In this document: positions 48,001 through 56,768 of the stretch, piece after piece
How the letters are laid out: every line of letters begins with the position of its first letter
How positions within the stretch are numbered: the first letter of the stretch is position 1
Assembly (NCBI GenBank): GCA_013399855.1
Contig: VXAY01002246.1
Span: forward strand, 175,416-239,415
Reading direction: 5' to 3'
DNA: 64,000 nt
DNA from: Oxyruncus cristatus
Lineage: Eukaryota > Chordata > Aves > Passeriformes > Cotingidae
Made by a program: the position numbers and the translations under genes
The notes under the pieces: model-generated
Told to the model about the DNA's origin: nothing
Database searches by the model: none
Seen by the model: only the letters and a program-made list of their open reading frames with translations

Positions 48001-51000
48001 CGATGTGCGGTTCCGGTTATTTTTATAAAGGGATAATTTCCGTGCCAGGCTTGGTGATGAGAGCCATGGAGCCAAGGCTGGACCAGAATAACCACTGAGA
48101 TGTGTAGGAAGCACACAAATAAATGTTAAAATCCTGGATCAAAAATGACATAAACGCTCTGGCTGCAGCCCAGGGCAGGAAACGCCTCTTGGAAATACAA
48201 ACGTTTCCAGCCAAGGCATGAAGGGGAACAAAACTTTCACATGGCAGGAAATCCCAGATGTGTAAATCCACAGGCTCCCAGAAAGGCATGAATGTATCTC
48301 CAGCCCTTTCCTGTGTTTTAAAGGATCTTCACTGCACAAGATGGATGCAGGCTGGAGCAATCCGTGTTTTCCTTAGGAGCACAAGGAGCCTCTCCCTCCT
48401 CTGGCACGAGGTGCTCCGGTACCACAGAGCCACGGCTGGGTCTGTGAGCGGTTGTGTCCTCACTGGACACAGAAATGCCAATAACCCCAGTAGGGTTTAA
48501 ATGTTCAAACCATTATCAGATGGATTTTGAGCCGAGATGGAACAAATGAAGCACAAACAAACATCTCACAGCAATCGGCTCCTCAATTAAAGGAGGTCGG
48601 GATTAATTAGAACCAGAGTGCTGTGCTTCTGCCAGGTTATAAATTAATTGAAGATTACACCAAGGTTATTTTTGAATGTGCCTGTTGTCCTCCAGCTGCA
48701 GCCAGCTGTGAGTGTGTCCTTAGATGGCTCCTGGGGAGCATCAGAGCCCGTGGGCACCCTGATGCCTCTGTGGGATGTTCCAGAGGCTGGGGATGTTTGT
48801 CTGGGAATTGTTTACAGCATCATGGAAAGGAGCTGAGCCCCAGCCCCCCTGTGAGGGCCTGGAGAAACCGGCACCAGTTTATCCAGCAGGTCAAATAGAT
48901 TCAACCCAGAAAAGCAGGAATTGCTCTACATGGGAGGAGGAAGCCAAGGGGTGGATGGAACTGGTCGCTCTGCTGCTGTGGGGTGGTGGCTGTGCCAGGA
49001 CGGTGGCTTTTGGGCAGACCCTGGTGATGGTGACACAGCCCTGCTTGGGACAGAGCACAGGCAGCCCCTGGGGGGCTCATTGTGCTCGTGTCATAAAATT
49101 CATCATTTCCCTTGTGCCCATTCTCTGGATCCAGTCCTGGGGGAAGTCTGTGAGCTCCCCAAATTCGCTCCAAGCAGGTGTCAGGCAGGTGATGGGGCCA
49201 GCTCTTGGCTCCAGCCAAGCCAGCGCTGTTCCACAGGTGTCTCAGCTTGGAATACCAAAGGGATGAGGTAAAGCCTTCAGCTGGCTCAAGGACAAGGGTG
49301 TGCAAACTGGTGCAGTAGCTCTGGGAAGGGGGCAGAGCAGCGGGCTGGAGCTCAGCCTGTGTCCCTGGGCAGCCAGCACGGGGATCCTGTGGGGGTGAGG
49401 GGACGCCGGGCTCATTACCCAGGGCTGGCTGTACTTCTGGTTGCCTCAAGATTAATTGGCAATTAAACGTTGTGTTCCTGCTTCCTCCGAGTAAGGAAAT
49501 GGAATTGTTCACGGTTCTGCTTGTCGCTGAGTTTGTCCACAAGGGATCCATAGGGGAAATAATTGCAGCAAATTCCAATTTTCTCTGTCATTTGAGCGTG
49601 GAAGTCCCTATCTGAGGGGCAAGGCAGAGAGGTGCTGCTGAGTGAGGCACTGAGGGCAATTAATTACCTGCTAATTAACAACAGGAGTCAGTGGGAAAGA
49701 ACTCCCTGTTTTGATTAAATGTGGGAGAAAGATGTTGCCCACAGCAGGGCTGACACCTGAGAACTGGGGGGGTTTGTGGTTTTCTCCCAGTTTTCCCAGC
49801 TTGGCCCTGGCAGTGCCGGACTGTGCAGGCAAAGCTGACACTTGGGGTGCATCCCATGCATCCCATCATGGGACCACAGGGGAGGGCACCATGGCCTTGG
49901 AGCAGGACCCTGGGATAATACTTGTTAAATTCAGCCCTGGCTTTGAGAGCATCCTGAAGGCCAGAGGTCAGCAGCCTAATTCCCTGGATTTGCTAGCTCA
50001 GCTCAAAGCTCAATCTTTCCTTGTTTTTACAAAACCTGTTCCAGGAAGTTTATTTTTGCCAAGAATAGAAATAAAGGCTTAGGTCTGGGTGGCAGAAGCT
50101 TAAACGAAATTTAAAGCGACTTCCATACTGACCTTAAAAAAACAACCCCCAAAAAAGTGGGGGTTTTCACTCTCTAATGTGCTGACTTAGCCTGGATTTT
50201 TAAAGCCCTGCTTTAAGCTGTTTCTTTAGCCTAAAATTTGGCACAGACTTATGGTGCGTGTGTCCAAATGAAGTGTGAGGATTATATAAAAAAATTGTTA
50301 ATAGAAAAAAATAACAGTAAAGGATTAAATGGAAATGGAAATCAGGCCCTCTCCGAAGAGCTGACAAATCAAGTGCTTATTACAGCTTCCCTTGCCCCAG
50401 AGCAAATTCCAGGGAGGAATCACGAGCCCAGCCAAGACTGTCAGACCCGAGCTTGACCCCACACACATCCACCCTGAGACGCTGCATCAGCCCTGAACAC
50501 GGATCTGGAAAAGTGATGAGAACTCAGCAACTCAGTGACTCCCATTGACTTCACTGAGTTCTGGAAGCGTTTGGACAATGCTCCCAGGCACAGGGTGGGA
50601 TTGTTGGGGTGTCCTGTGCAGGGCCAGGAGTTGGACTCGATGATCCCTGTGGCTCCCTCCCAGTTCGGGTATTTTGTGGTTCCATGAGTTCATTTTGCAC
50701 CCAGAGTCCCGCTGGGGTCTCCTGTAAGGTCAGCAGAGCTCCAGCCAAGGGAGGTGGCTCTTCTCCACCCTCTCCAAGCCCATCCCGGCTGTTTCCACGG
50801 TAACCTCGTTCCTGGGCCGATCAGGTGGTGCACAGAGGGCGGTAAGTCCCGGCAGGACGGGCTCGCTCTGCCTGGGCAGTGCAGGGACGGAGTTTGCTGC
50901 CCGTGCCCAGGGTGCTGACCCGCTGGACAGGGATCAGGAGGGAGCTGAACCGTCGCTCTGGTCCTGGAAAGCGACCTCCCAGCGCGAGCTCCAGCAGCCT

Positions 51001-53974
51001 GCAGGGCTCTTTCAAGGGAAGGCAGGAGGCAGCTTGGTTGGGATCCATAAATAACTTCCTAGGAAGCTGCGATAAGTGGAGTGAGCAGGAGAGAGGGCTA
51101 AAAATACCGAGGGGCTCCTGGGGGTCTGCCTGGGCTGGGCACCCCCGGGGCAGTGATGGGGACATTTCCACACACCCATGGGGTGTTTTTAGCCGAGTCC
51201 TCCTCGCCCTGGGGCTTTGCTGCAGTTACACCCGAGCACACCAGCCCTGCCCCTGCCTGCCAGGAGCCCCCGCTCTGTCCTCCAGCTCTCCTGCTCAGTG
51301 ACACTTCCAAACCCAGCAGCTCCCAGCACGGCGAGGTTGTGATCCCTGAGGGATTGAAAGGATGTGTGGATGGGCACCTGGGGACGTGGTTCAGCGGTGG
51401 CCTTGGCAGTGCTGGGGGGATGACTGGGCTCGATGGTCTTGGAGGGCTTTTCCAACCTTAGTGAGTCTGTGACTCTGTAAATCCTGTGGGAAGCACAGGT
51501 TGGGCAGGGGGGTTACCCAGTGGTGATGAGGAATTGAATTACAGAATCCTGTGGATGGGGATGGCCAGGATCAGTGTGCTGGGCTGGAGCTGGTAATGGG
51601 GTGTTTTAAGGTGCAGCCTGGCTGGTGCACCCCAGTATTGCCATCACCAGCCATGGAGGATTCTCCAGGGTGATTCCCCCTCTCATGGGACACTCCCAGA
51701 GTGTTTTAGGAGTCCTGCTGAGCCATCCCTGTCCTGCAGCGTGTGCAAATGGGGATACCTGTATTGCTGTGCTCCAATGTCCCAATGCAGAAGGGCCCTG
51801 GGGGTTCAGGGAATGCCATATGGAGCCACAAGGTTGCTCCTAGGGAATATTATCCCTGAGACCCTGAGGGAACATGGCATGAGCAAATGCTTCCCTTTTC
51901 CCTCTGGCTTTGGTGCTCTCATGCAGGTTTGGGATGTGCTCCTGGCCTGGCCCTTGCTGGGCTGTACAGAGATTTCTTATCCACTCTGCTCAACCAGCAG
52001 GAAAAATCGACACTGTCCCAGCCCCGAGGGGTTGGAGCAAGCCCCCAGGCTGGGGGGTGATGTGAAGCCCACTCGGTGCTGCTCCATTGGCAGCTGGTGG
52101 ATCCAGCGGCGCGGGTGATCAGTGGCTTTGGGGGCACGGGGACACTCGTGCCGGGCACAAAGAGCTGCAGCTCGGGAGGAGGAGAGGAAATTACCTCAGC
52201 TGAAATAGAAAATTCATTTTAGAGCAGCGGAGTGACCTCCTCGCTGCTGGGCTGGGGGAGGGGGCTGTGGCTGAGATCCCAAATGGGGGGAAAGGTCTCT
52301 GCTCTGCATCTGCCGCTGGGGGCGGCTCATCCCGTGGGAATCGGGGCAGCAGCCTTTCCCTCGGCACAGCCTTTGTTCCCAGAGGGTTCATGGCGAGGGG
52401 CAGTGGTCAGTGAGAGCTCCCCTGGCTTGGTCCTGATGTTTTCTGAGCAGAGAAGTGTCCTGAGAAAGAGCAAAGCCCTTTTCCTGCCCCGGTTCTGCCC
52501 CTGCTCAGTGTGGTCCTGGTGGAGGGTGCCCGGGGAGGGGCACTGTGAGGGGGCTGGGGGGTGCCGGCCCAGGGGAGCATCAGCTCTGCCCTTTTCCAGA
52601 GAAAAGCTGTCATTTATTTAAGTTATTTGTACAGGAGGCAAAATCAGACAGAGCTGATGTAATTTAAGCGTGTCTTGCCCAACTGGGTGAGATGCTGCAG
52701 CCTTAGGGAGGCGAGTGCTTGTGATGAGATGCAGCAGAAAAGGAGGAAATTAAAAATGAAACCAGCTATAAACCCAGAGAAACGATGTGTGTTTGGTGAT
52801 GGGTCTCTGCTGCTGTGGCTGAGCTGAGGTGCAGCCTGGCTGAGCCTGGTGGTGGACTGGGAGCTGCTGATGGTGCAGGAGAGGGCTGTCCCCTCCTTGC
52901 CACGTTCCCACACCATCCCATGGGATGTACGCCCCAGGCTGTCCCATGGGATGCACGGGGAGGCAGGTGTGAGGCTTTTTTGGGGTGGTGGGATGTTCTA
53001 CCCTCTCGCACCCCAAGGACAAGGTCTCTTTGGGGCAGCACTCGAGTGTTCCCTGCTGTGAACTCAACCCCCCGACCTGGCACTCCTGGTCCTGGATGGG
53101 ATCTGTGATTTCCAGACTGTCTGCAGAGAGGAAATGGCTCCTGCAAAGTTTGCTCAGCCCGTGGGTGACTCAGTGGGGTGGTCGAGCTGTGGCCGTGGGT
53201 GACTCAGTGGAGTGACTGGGCTGTTGCCACCACGGCCACTGCTGCGGCTGCCCAGGCACTGCTCCCCAGCAGAGCCGAGGGCTGGCACTGGAGCAGCGTT
53301 CCCAAAACAAAGCCCGTCCTTGGAGCAGCACCAGAGTTGTTTTGGGGTCTGCAGGACACCTGCAGGAAGCGAACCAGCTGATGCAGGTTCTCGAAATAAC
53401 CTAAACAATTCCCAGAAAAAGGAATTCTGGCCTTTCTGCTGCTCTGCCGGCACTGGAGGGCCCTGGGGACGGGGAAGAGGAGTCAGTGTGGGAAGGTCTG
53501 TGTCCCTGGACCTCAGCCCTGCTCCCTGGGAATGATGCTGCCCTGGGAGGATGCTGTGGAGCTGCAGGGAGCAGCACGGGTGTTGTTGACGCTGGGAATG
53601 AGGAATACCGAGGTGCAGGTGGGCTCTGCGTTTGGAGAGCTCTGTCTGCGTCTGTGCCAGCTCCCGCGGAACCCTCGAGTGGGGTGTGCTGGAAGGGACC
53701 TTAAAGACCATCCCGTTCCGACTCTTGCCGTGTGCAGGGAGATTTTCATCAACAGCTGCTAACGCGGTGACACCGGCACTGACTGTCCTTGTCCCCTCCC
53801 TCCCCTCCAGGTGTCCCCTGCGAGCGCGACCGCCTGACCTTCGGCTTCTGCCAGACCCTGCGGCTGCTGGGCCGGTGCCACCTGCCCGCGGTGCATCTGC
53901 AGTGCTGCCGGAGCTGCCGCCGGCAGGGGCTGCCCGGCCGGGACCGCGGGGACGAGCGGCTCTCCAGGAGGTGA
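19730..53974 (+). CDS. ADAMTS7: ADAMTS7 metalloproteinase, 24 coding exons
   Basis: Exons: 19730-19874, 20628-20977, 22029-22200, 24129-24325, 25406-25489, 26087-26211, 27243-27392, 27998-28141, 31715-31859, 32006-32098, 32674-32819, 34633-34802, 35002-35135, 35826-35946, 36351-36595, 37804-37945, 39396-39522, 40042-40255, 42667-44475, 44780-44932, 45216-45389, 45815-45961, 46153-46312, 53811-53974. They join to 5511 bases (1836 residues; I recall about 1686 in human). Order: Leu-rich signal peptide (1 to about 35), prodomain with a furin-type site ending RIRQR at residue 251, protease with [12 protein letters not shown] at 403-414 and Met-turn M430, disintegrin-like region, TSR1 (from about 553), Cys-rich, spacer (about 725-840), TSR2-4, mucin exon, TSR5-8, PLAC. 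Eight TSRs with a mucin insert after the fourth separate ADAMTS7/12 from other ADAMTS; sequence and the head-to-head MORF4L1 neighbour favour ADAMTS7. It is a secreted matrix protease; family members cleave COMP. All introns are GT-AG. The first exon is the least certain. Confidence 0.95.
19895..20030 (+). repeat. GC-rich degenerate minisatellite
   Basis: Just after exon 1, a motif like GGGGATGTCCGCG recurs about five times with variable spacing (near 19912, 19930, 19948, 19968 and 19988). It is part of the CpG-rich start of ADAMTS7 intron 1. Confidence 0.65.
21680..21945 (+). mobile_element. CR1 LINE 3' fragment, long
   Basis: About 265 bases in forward orientation, from CACTGCCAGAGGGCAGGGG to CCAGGATTCTGTGATTCTA, in ADAMTS7 intron 2. 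It ends about 85 bases before exon 3. Confidence 0.92.
22720..22775 (+). repeat. Short tandem repeat, about 3 copies
   Basis: Imperfect copies of AAGTCTATTCTTGACT follow one another in ADAMTS7 intron 3. Confidence 0.7.
24362..24530 (-). mobile_element. CR1 LINE 3' fragment
   Basis: Starts ATCATGGAATGGCTGGGC, with GTTGCTCCAAGCCCCGTCC inside. It lies 36 bases after the exon 4 donor of ADAMTS7, in reverse orientation. Confidence 0.88.
26408..26512 (+). mobile_element. CR1 LINE 3' fragment
   Basis: GGGAGGTGTCCCTGCCCATG through CCAAACCATTCCAGGGCTCT, about 200 bases after ADAMTS7 exon 6. Confidence 0.88.
27243..28141 (+). CDS. ADAMTS7: ADAMTS7 exons 7-8: catalytic zinc site
   Basis: Two coding exons, 27243-27392 and 27998-28141, with a 605-base intron. 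Exon 7 ends within the zinc-binding motif: HELGH is encoded before the donor, and the Ser codon is split AG/T. Exon 8 opens [12 protein letters not shown], supplying the third His and the Asp of HExxHxxxxxHD, then IMSP as the Met-turn. All catalytic residues (H403, E404, H407, H413) are intact, so an active protease is expected. Confidence 0.95.
28250..28424 (+). mobile_element. CR1 LINE 3' fragment
   Basis: From AGAAAAGCTGTGGCTGCCCC to CATTCCACGATTCCATGAT, forward, about 110 bases after ADAMTS7 exon 8. Confidence 0.9.
28425..31714 (+). other. ADAMTS7: ADAMTS7 intron 8, rest
   Basis: About 3.3 kb of intron after the CR1 copy at its start, with a second long CR1 at 30567-30832. A short AT-rich patch (ATTATT repeats) lies near 29280-29325. 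I see no exon or RNA gene. Confidence 0.6.
30567..30832 (+). mobile_element. CR1 LINE 3' fragment, long
   Basis: About 265 bases from GGAATGGCTTCTCAGTGCC to CCAGGATTCTGTGATTCTCT, forward orientation, in ADAMTS7 intron 8. Confidence 0.93.
32838..33205 (-). mobile_element. CR1 LINE, longest copy type, after exon 11
   Basis: About 365 bases reaching further into CR1 than most copies here. It includes CTCCAGCTCTCCTGGAGCCC and CCTGCAAGGGGCTCTCAGCT. It starts about 18 bases after the ADAMTS7 exon 11 donor and is antisense to the gene. It closely resembles the copy at 45408-45770. Confidence 0.93.
34425..34577 (+). mobile_element. CR1 LINE 3' fragment
   Basis: AGGCTGGATGGAGCTTGGAG through CAGGATTCCATGACTCT, forward, 55 bases before ADAMTS7 exon 12. 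The left boundary is approximate. Confidence 0.85.
35348..35478 (+). mobile_element. CR1 LINE 3' fragment
   Basis: GGCTTGGAGCAACCTGGTCT through CATTCCATGATTCTGTGAAT, forward orientation, ADAMTS7 intron 13. Confidence 0.9.
36016..36084 (+). repeat. Perfect (GCT)23 microsatellite
   Basis: Sixty-nine uninterrupted bases of GCT repeat (CTG on this strand, CAG on the other) in ADAMTS7 intron 14, 70 bases after the exon 14 donor. It is transcribed as CUG in the pre-mRNA. Confidence 0.98.
37645..37712 (-). mobile_element. CR1 LINE short fragment
   Basis: Contains ACCAGGTTGCTCCAAGCCCT and GTGGCCTTGATCACTTC, an eroded reverse CR1 piece ending about 90 bases before ADAMTS7 exon 16. Confidence 0.7.
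40546..40660 (+). mobile_element. CR1 LINE 3' fragment
   Basis: AGCTGGATGGGGCTTGGAGC through CCTTCCAACACAAACCATGA, forward, ADAMTS7 intron 18. Confidence 0.88.
40837..40849. promoter_or_regulatory. RFX X-box-like site
   Basis: GTTGCTAGGGAAC, one mismatch from an X-box of the GTTGC-N2-GGCAAC kind, within ADAMTS7 intron 18. Confidence 0.3.
41848..41960 (-). mobile_element. CR1 LINE 3' fragment
   Basis: TCAGAGAATCCTGGAATGG through CCAGGTTGCTCCAAGGCCCC, reverse orientation, ADAMTS7 intron 18. Confidence 0.88.
42667..44475 (+). CDS. ADAMTS7: ADAMTS7 exon 19: end of TSR4 and mucin-like domain
   Basis: One phase-0 exon of 1809 bases (603 codons, residues 969-1571). It opens [12 protein letters not shown], completing TSR4, then has SGSGSSS, a likely glycosaminoglycan attachment stretch. 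A Tyr/Asp-rich motif, [13 protein letters not shown] and onwards, lies at 42979-43050. About 450 residues rich in Pro, Thr, Ser and Gly follow, then a run of seven Glu near 44384-44404, then WEVGNWSE, which begins TSR5. Mammalian ADAMTS7 carries O-glycans and chondroitin sulfate here. The exon seems longer than the human counterpart and accounts for much of the extra protein length. Confidence 0.93.
44780..46312 (+). CDS. ADAMTS7: ADAMTS7 exons 20-23: TSR5 to TSR8
   Basis: Exons 44780-44932, 45216-45389, 45815-45961 and 46153-46312. Each begins in phase 0 on the first Cys of a thrombospondin type 1 repeat (CSATCG, CSKNCG, CSEPCG, CSAPCG). Exons 20-22 end on the Trp-containing start of the next repeat (NWSK, SWRE, SWGE). 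Each repeat keeps six Cys. NWS and NTT sequons are present. The last exon ends in phase 1 and joins the PLAC exon 7.5 kb away. Confidence 0.94.
45149..45180 (+). mobile_element. Possible tiny CR1 remnant
   Basis: GGTCAGGTTGGATGGGCTCC followed by GACAACCTGG resembles the CR1 internal segment, just before ADAMTS7 exon 21. It is too short for certainty. Confidence 0.35.
45408..45770 (-). mobile_element. CR1 LINE, long copy after exon 21
   Basis: About 360 bases, reverse, from AAATTCCACCCCCTGCCCTG to the GCTCTCCCAGCTGGTCCC region. It begins about 19 bases after the ADAMTS7 exon 21 donor and ends about 45 bases before exon 22. Its extent and sequence match the copy at 32838-33205. Confidence 0.93.
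50545..50690 (+). mobile_element. CR1 LINE 3' fragment (second subfamily)
   Basis: GGAGTTGGACTCGATGATCC, then GGCTCCCTCCCAGTTCGGGT and TTTTGTGGTTCCATGAG, a CR1 3' end of a different type from most copies here. The left boundary is approximate. Confidence 0.75.
50791..50804. promoter_or_regulatory. RFX X-box palindrome
   Basis: GTTTCCACGGTAAC has two perfect half-sites (GTTTCC and GGTAAC) with a two-base spacer, within ADAMTS7 intron 23. Confidence 0.4.
51334..51477 (+). mobile_element. CR1 LINE 3' fragment (second subfamily)
   Basis: GGGGACGTGGTTCAGCGGTG, CTTGGCAGTGCTGGGG and GGGCTCGATGGTCTTGGAGG, ending TCCAACCTTAGTGAGTCTG: a CR1 3' end in forward orientation. Confidence 0.8.
53161..53215 (+). 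repeat. Two-copy tandem repeat, period 34
   Basis: GTGGGTGACTCAGTGG occurs at 53161 and again at 53195, with similar flanking sequence, in ADAMTS7 intron 23. Confidence 0.7.
53674..53755 (-). mobile_element. CR1 LINE eroded fragment
   Basis: GCTGGAAGGGACCTTAAAGA then CCATCCCGTTCCGACTC, a degraded reverse CR1 3' end. It ends about 55 bases before the ADAMTS7 PLAC exon. Confidence 0.65.
53811..53974 (+). CDS. ADAMTS7: ADAMTS7 exon 24: PLAC domain and stop
   Basis: The acceptor CCCCTCCAG joins phase 1 of exon 23. It encodes [22 protein letters not shown] and CCRSCRR, with six Cys typical of a protease-and-lacunin (PLAC) domain. A short basic tail ends LSRR before TGA at 53972-53974. Confidence 0.95.
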
Positions 53975-54450
53975 CAGCACCGGCCCCAGGGGCGCCGGGC
54001 CCGCGGCAGCTCCCGGCGGCTCCCGGGCACAGCCAGGACTGGCGGGGCAGCCCCGGTTCCTTTAGTTGTGCTGCTCTGTAACGGTGCTCAAACCATCCGA
54101 TCGGTGAGGGCTGGGGTCGGGGCCGGCTCCTGCCGGGACCCCCGGCGGGGTCACTGCCCCGGGCACCCAGCAGGGAAGCATTTTGGGGAAGGGAACCGAA
54201 CGCAGCAATAATTCGGGGGACACCTCCCAGAAATGCTTATGGTGCTATCATTTGACCTTTTCAGCCTCTTGAAGGTGTTGGCTGGCCAGCACAAACCTTG
54301 ACTTTTTTTACTGTTTTTGTATCTCTGAAGTGAGCACTCGGCACTCCACCCGCTCCACTGACCCTTTGGGGTAGGGATCCTTTTTTCCTTAAGGGACTTG
54401 AAGCTGGCAACCCATTCCTGTAATTTTCATTAAAATGTTTACGAAGCTAA
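53975..54450 (+). other. ADAMTS7: ADAMTS7 3' untranslated region
   Basis: From the stop to about 16-20 bases past ATTAAA at 54429-54434, a predicted 475-base 3' UTR. A longer form cannot be excluded, because another ATTAAA occurs at about 55366. Confidence 0.6.
54429..54434 (+). terminator. ADAMTS7: ADAMTS7 poly(A) signal ATTAAA
   Basis: The first poly(A) hexamer after the stop codon, in the common variant form ATTAAA, followed by a T/G-rich stretch. Confidence 0.6.
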
Positions 54451-55790
54451 ATACATTTAATGTAAGAAATGGGGACAGGGCAGAGGAGTCAGGTTTTGGC
54501 TTCAGTCAGGGCTGTGCTGGGCTCCATACCCTGTGTCCCCACTGCTGGCTTTCTCTGCCAAAGCCACTGCCTGTGTCACTCTGGAGCAGAGGGGATCATC
54601 AGGGACACCAAGGTTTGGAGTCCAGCAGCACATTCCCTTGCATGTATTTGGGAAGCAGAGGGGAGCTGCTCTGGCCATGGTGGTGAGCAGGACATCCCCT
54701 CCCTCCTGGGCAGCCAAGTGCTAACCCTTGGATTTTTGTATGTGTAGCAGTGTAATGGTTGGTTAAGGTGTTTTTCTGTGTTCTTACGAGCTAAACTCCT
54801 TTTTTCCTGCTTATCTAGAGTCACCTCTGTTAAGGTTAGCTGATTTTTAGCTAGAATATCCAGTATTGTAGGAGGCACAGCTCCTTTCCTGGAGCGGCGT
54901 GTGGGAATCCCTCCCTGTCTCGGGAAGGCTTTGCTGGTAGGTTGGTCCCTGGAGAAGGGCAGGAGCATTCAGGTAGGAGTTCCTTTCCCTGTTACTCTTC
55001 AGGCTGTGGAGGATGCCCAAAAGCTGGGGGATCATGAGGGTAAACCCTCCTGGCACTGAGCAGGGCCAGGCTGGACCCATCCCGGGTCACAGCTCCAGGT
55101 GTTTCATCACCTGTCGGGAGCAACACTCAGTCTCTGGACGGGAAGTTCCCGTGTGTGATCTGTATGTAAAACACACCCATGACTTCACCAGCTGTGTTTT
55201 GTTCCTTTCCAACGCGGTGTACATTTTTTATGTTCCAAGAGCCTGTGTTCAGTCCTGGTTTCCTTCTCCCCGCTCCCTCCATCCCACGCTTCCATCCCCT
55301 CCCAGGTTTGCTAAGGGACAACCCCTGTGTTGGGGTCTCATGGCCACAGCTCATGAGTGCGTTAAATTAAACAGTTACTGAAGGAAACAGGTGGGTTTCA
55401 CAGTTTCTCTTTCCCTTGGGGAATTTCGAGGGAGTGTTCAGTTGATTGGGGGTGGTTTAGGCCCTGGCAGCAGGAAGGGGGATCGGTTTGCATCTGAAAA
55501 TCATTTCCAGCTGCCCTTTGCAAATGGGATTTGTTGATTAAAACGTGAGCTGGGTCGATGGGGTGAATAAGTTCTGCAAATCAGTTCATTCCAGGGGTAC
55601 CCAGGCAGGTGAGCCCCTCCTGCAGTGCCTGTCCATGCGCAGGGTCCCATCCACAGCCGGGATGAGGGCACAGGATGATCCCTCCCATGGGAGACTCGGC
55701 CAAACTGCTGCACCGGTCCACCAGCACCTCGTGTGCCTGTGGGACAGGCTGTGTCTCCTTGGCACAGGGAAATGCAGCAGCCAGGGGGAC

Positions 55791-55852
55791 CCTTTTCCTT
55801 TCAACCAGAAACCTTTCCTTTCAACCCCAGATCCTTTCCTTTTCAACCCCAA
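55791..55852 (+). repeat. Three-copy pyrimidine-rich tandem repeat
   Basis: About three imperfect copies of CCTTTCCTTTCAACCCC, period 18-19 bases. Confidence 0.7.
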
Positions 55853-56281
55853 CTTCTGTGTGTCTCCAGAAGGACTGACCCCGCCGTGTTGGGAGCCCTG
55901 GGGTTTGCAGAGTGTGGTGACCCCAGCCCTGCTGTGACCTTCAGCTGTCACAACACAGCCCTGGGCCGGGTGTCCCTCTGGGAAGGGCTGAGCCTGTTCC
56001 CAAGCCCGGACCGGTAGCAGCAGGGTTGGATTTAATGCAAACCAAAAACACGGCAGCCCTGAGCCCAACAGTGGCCAACCTGCGGAGGTGTCTGGTGGGC
56101 ACTGAGGCTGGAGGAGGTTGGATCAGAGTGTGGGAGTCTATTGGGAGGGTGTTTCGTCTGGTTTGTAGCCACATAACAAGCCAGGCCTCCCACCAGCACA
56201 GAAACTTCGTTATCAGTGATGATAACACACATCTTGCTTCATTTTCTTTCAGTGAGACACTTACAGGGACTCTCCCTGGAG

Positions 56282-56370
56282 AGAGACTCGTTACAAGGGC
56301 CTGGAGTGACAGGACGAGGGGGAATGGCTTCCCACTGACAGAGGGAAGGGTTTGATGGGATGTAGAAATG
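56282..56370 (+). mobile_element. CR1 LINE internal fragment
   Basis: TGACAGGACGAGGGGGAATG, GCTTCCCACTGACAGAGGG and TTTGATGGGATGTAGAAATG fit the CR1 segment upstream of its usual 3' end, forward orientation. Confidence 0.7.
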
Positions 56371-56495
56371 CCTTTTTTCTTTCAAAGATGCTTTTATTGT
56401 CTCAACACAAGCAGGATGTTATTCAGACACAGCTGCTGCAGTGGGGGGAAAGGGAAGGAGGAAAGGGCTTATGGGTCAAAAGATGTTTGAAATAG

Positions 56496-56768
56496 GGTCA
56501 TGGAATGGTTTGGGTTGGAGGGCCCTTAAGGATCATCTTGTTCCACTCCCTGCCATGGGCAGGGACACCTTCCACTAGCCCAGGTTGCTCCAAGCCCCGT
56601 CCAGCCTGGCTTGGGACACTTCCAGGGATCCAGGGGCAGCCACAGCTTCTCTGGGCAACCTGTGCCAGGGCCTCCCCACCCTCCCAGGGGAGAATTCCTT
56701 CCCAATATCCCATCTAACCCTGCCCTCTGGCAGTGGGAAGCCATTCCCCCTTGTCCTGTCACTCCCCT
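56496..56768 (-). mobile_element. CR1 LINE 3' fragment, long
   Basis: GTCATGGAATGGTTTGGGTT through AAGCCATTCCCCCTTGTCCT, about 270 bases, reverse. It is followed directly by a forward-type CR1 end (CCAAACCATTCCAGGGTTCC at about 56771-56790), which suggests nested or joined pieces. Confidence 0.92.

Larger units (their letters stand above)
46313..53810 (+). other. ADAMTS7: ADAMTS7 intron 23 (7.5 kb)
   Basis: The largest intron of the gene, separating TSR8 from PLAC. It holds two CR1 pieces of a different subfamily type (50545-50690, 51334-51477), another near 53674-53755, a two-copy 34-base repeat (53161-53215) and an RFX-like palindrome (50791-50804). Stretches rich in TAATTA-type cores (about 48490-48680 and 49430-49690) stand out from the GC-rich background and could be conserved enhancers. 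No exon or RNA gene was recognised. Confidence 0.6.

Noticed and set aside
4230..56768. Many ORFs with a shared peptide such as [17 protein letters not shown], resembling a repeated protein family
   Set aside because: All fall in CR1 3' segments and are translations of non-coding repeat sequence in several frames and both strands.
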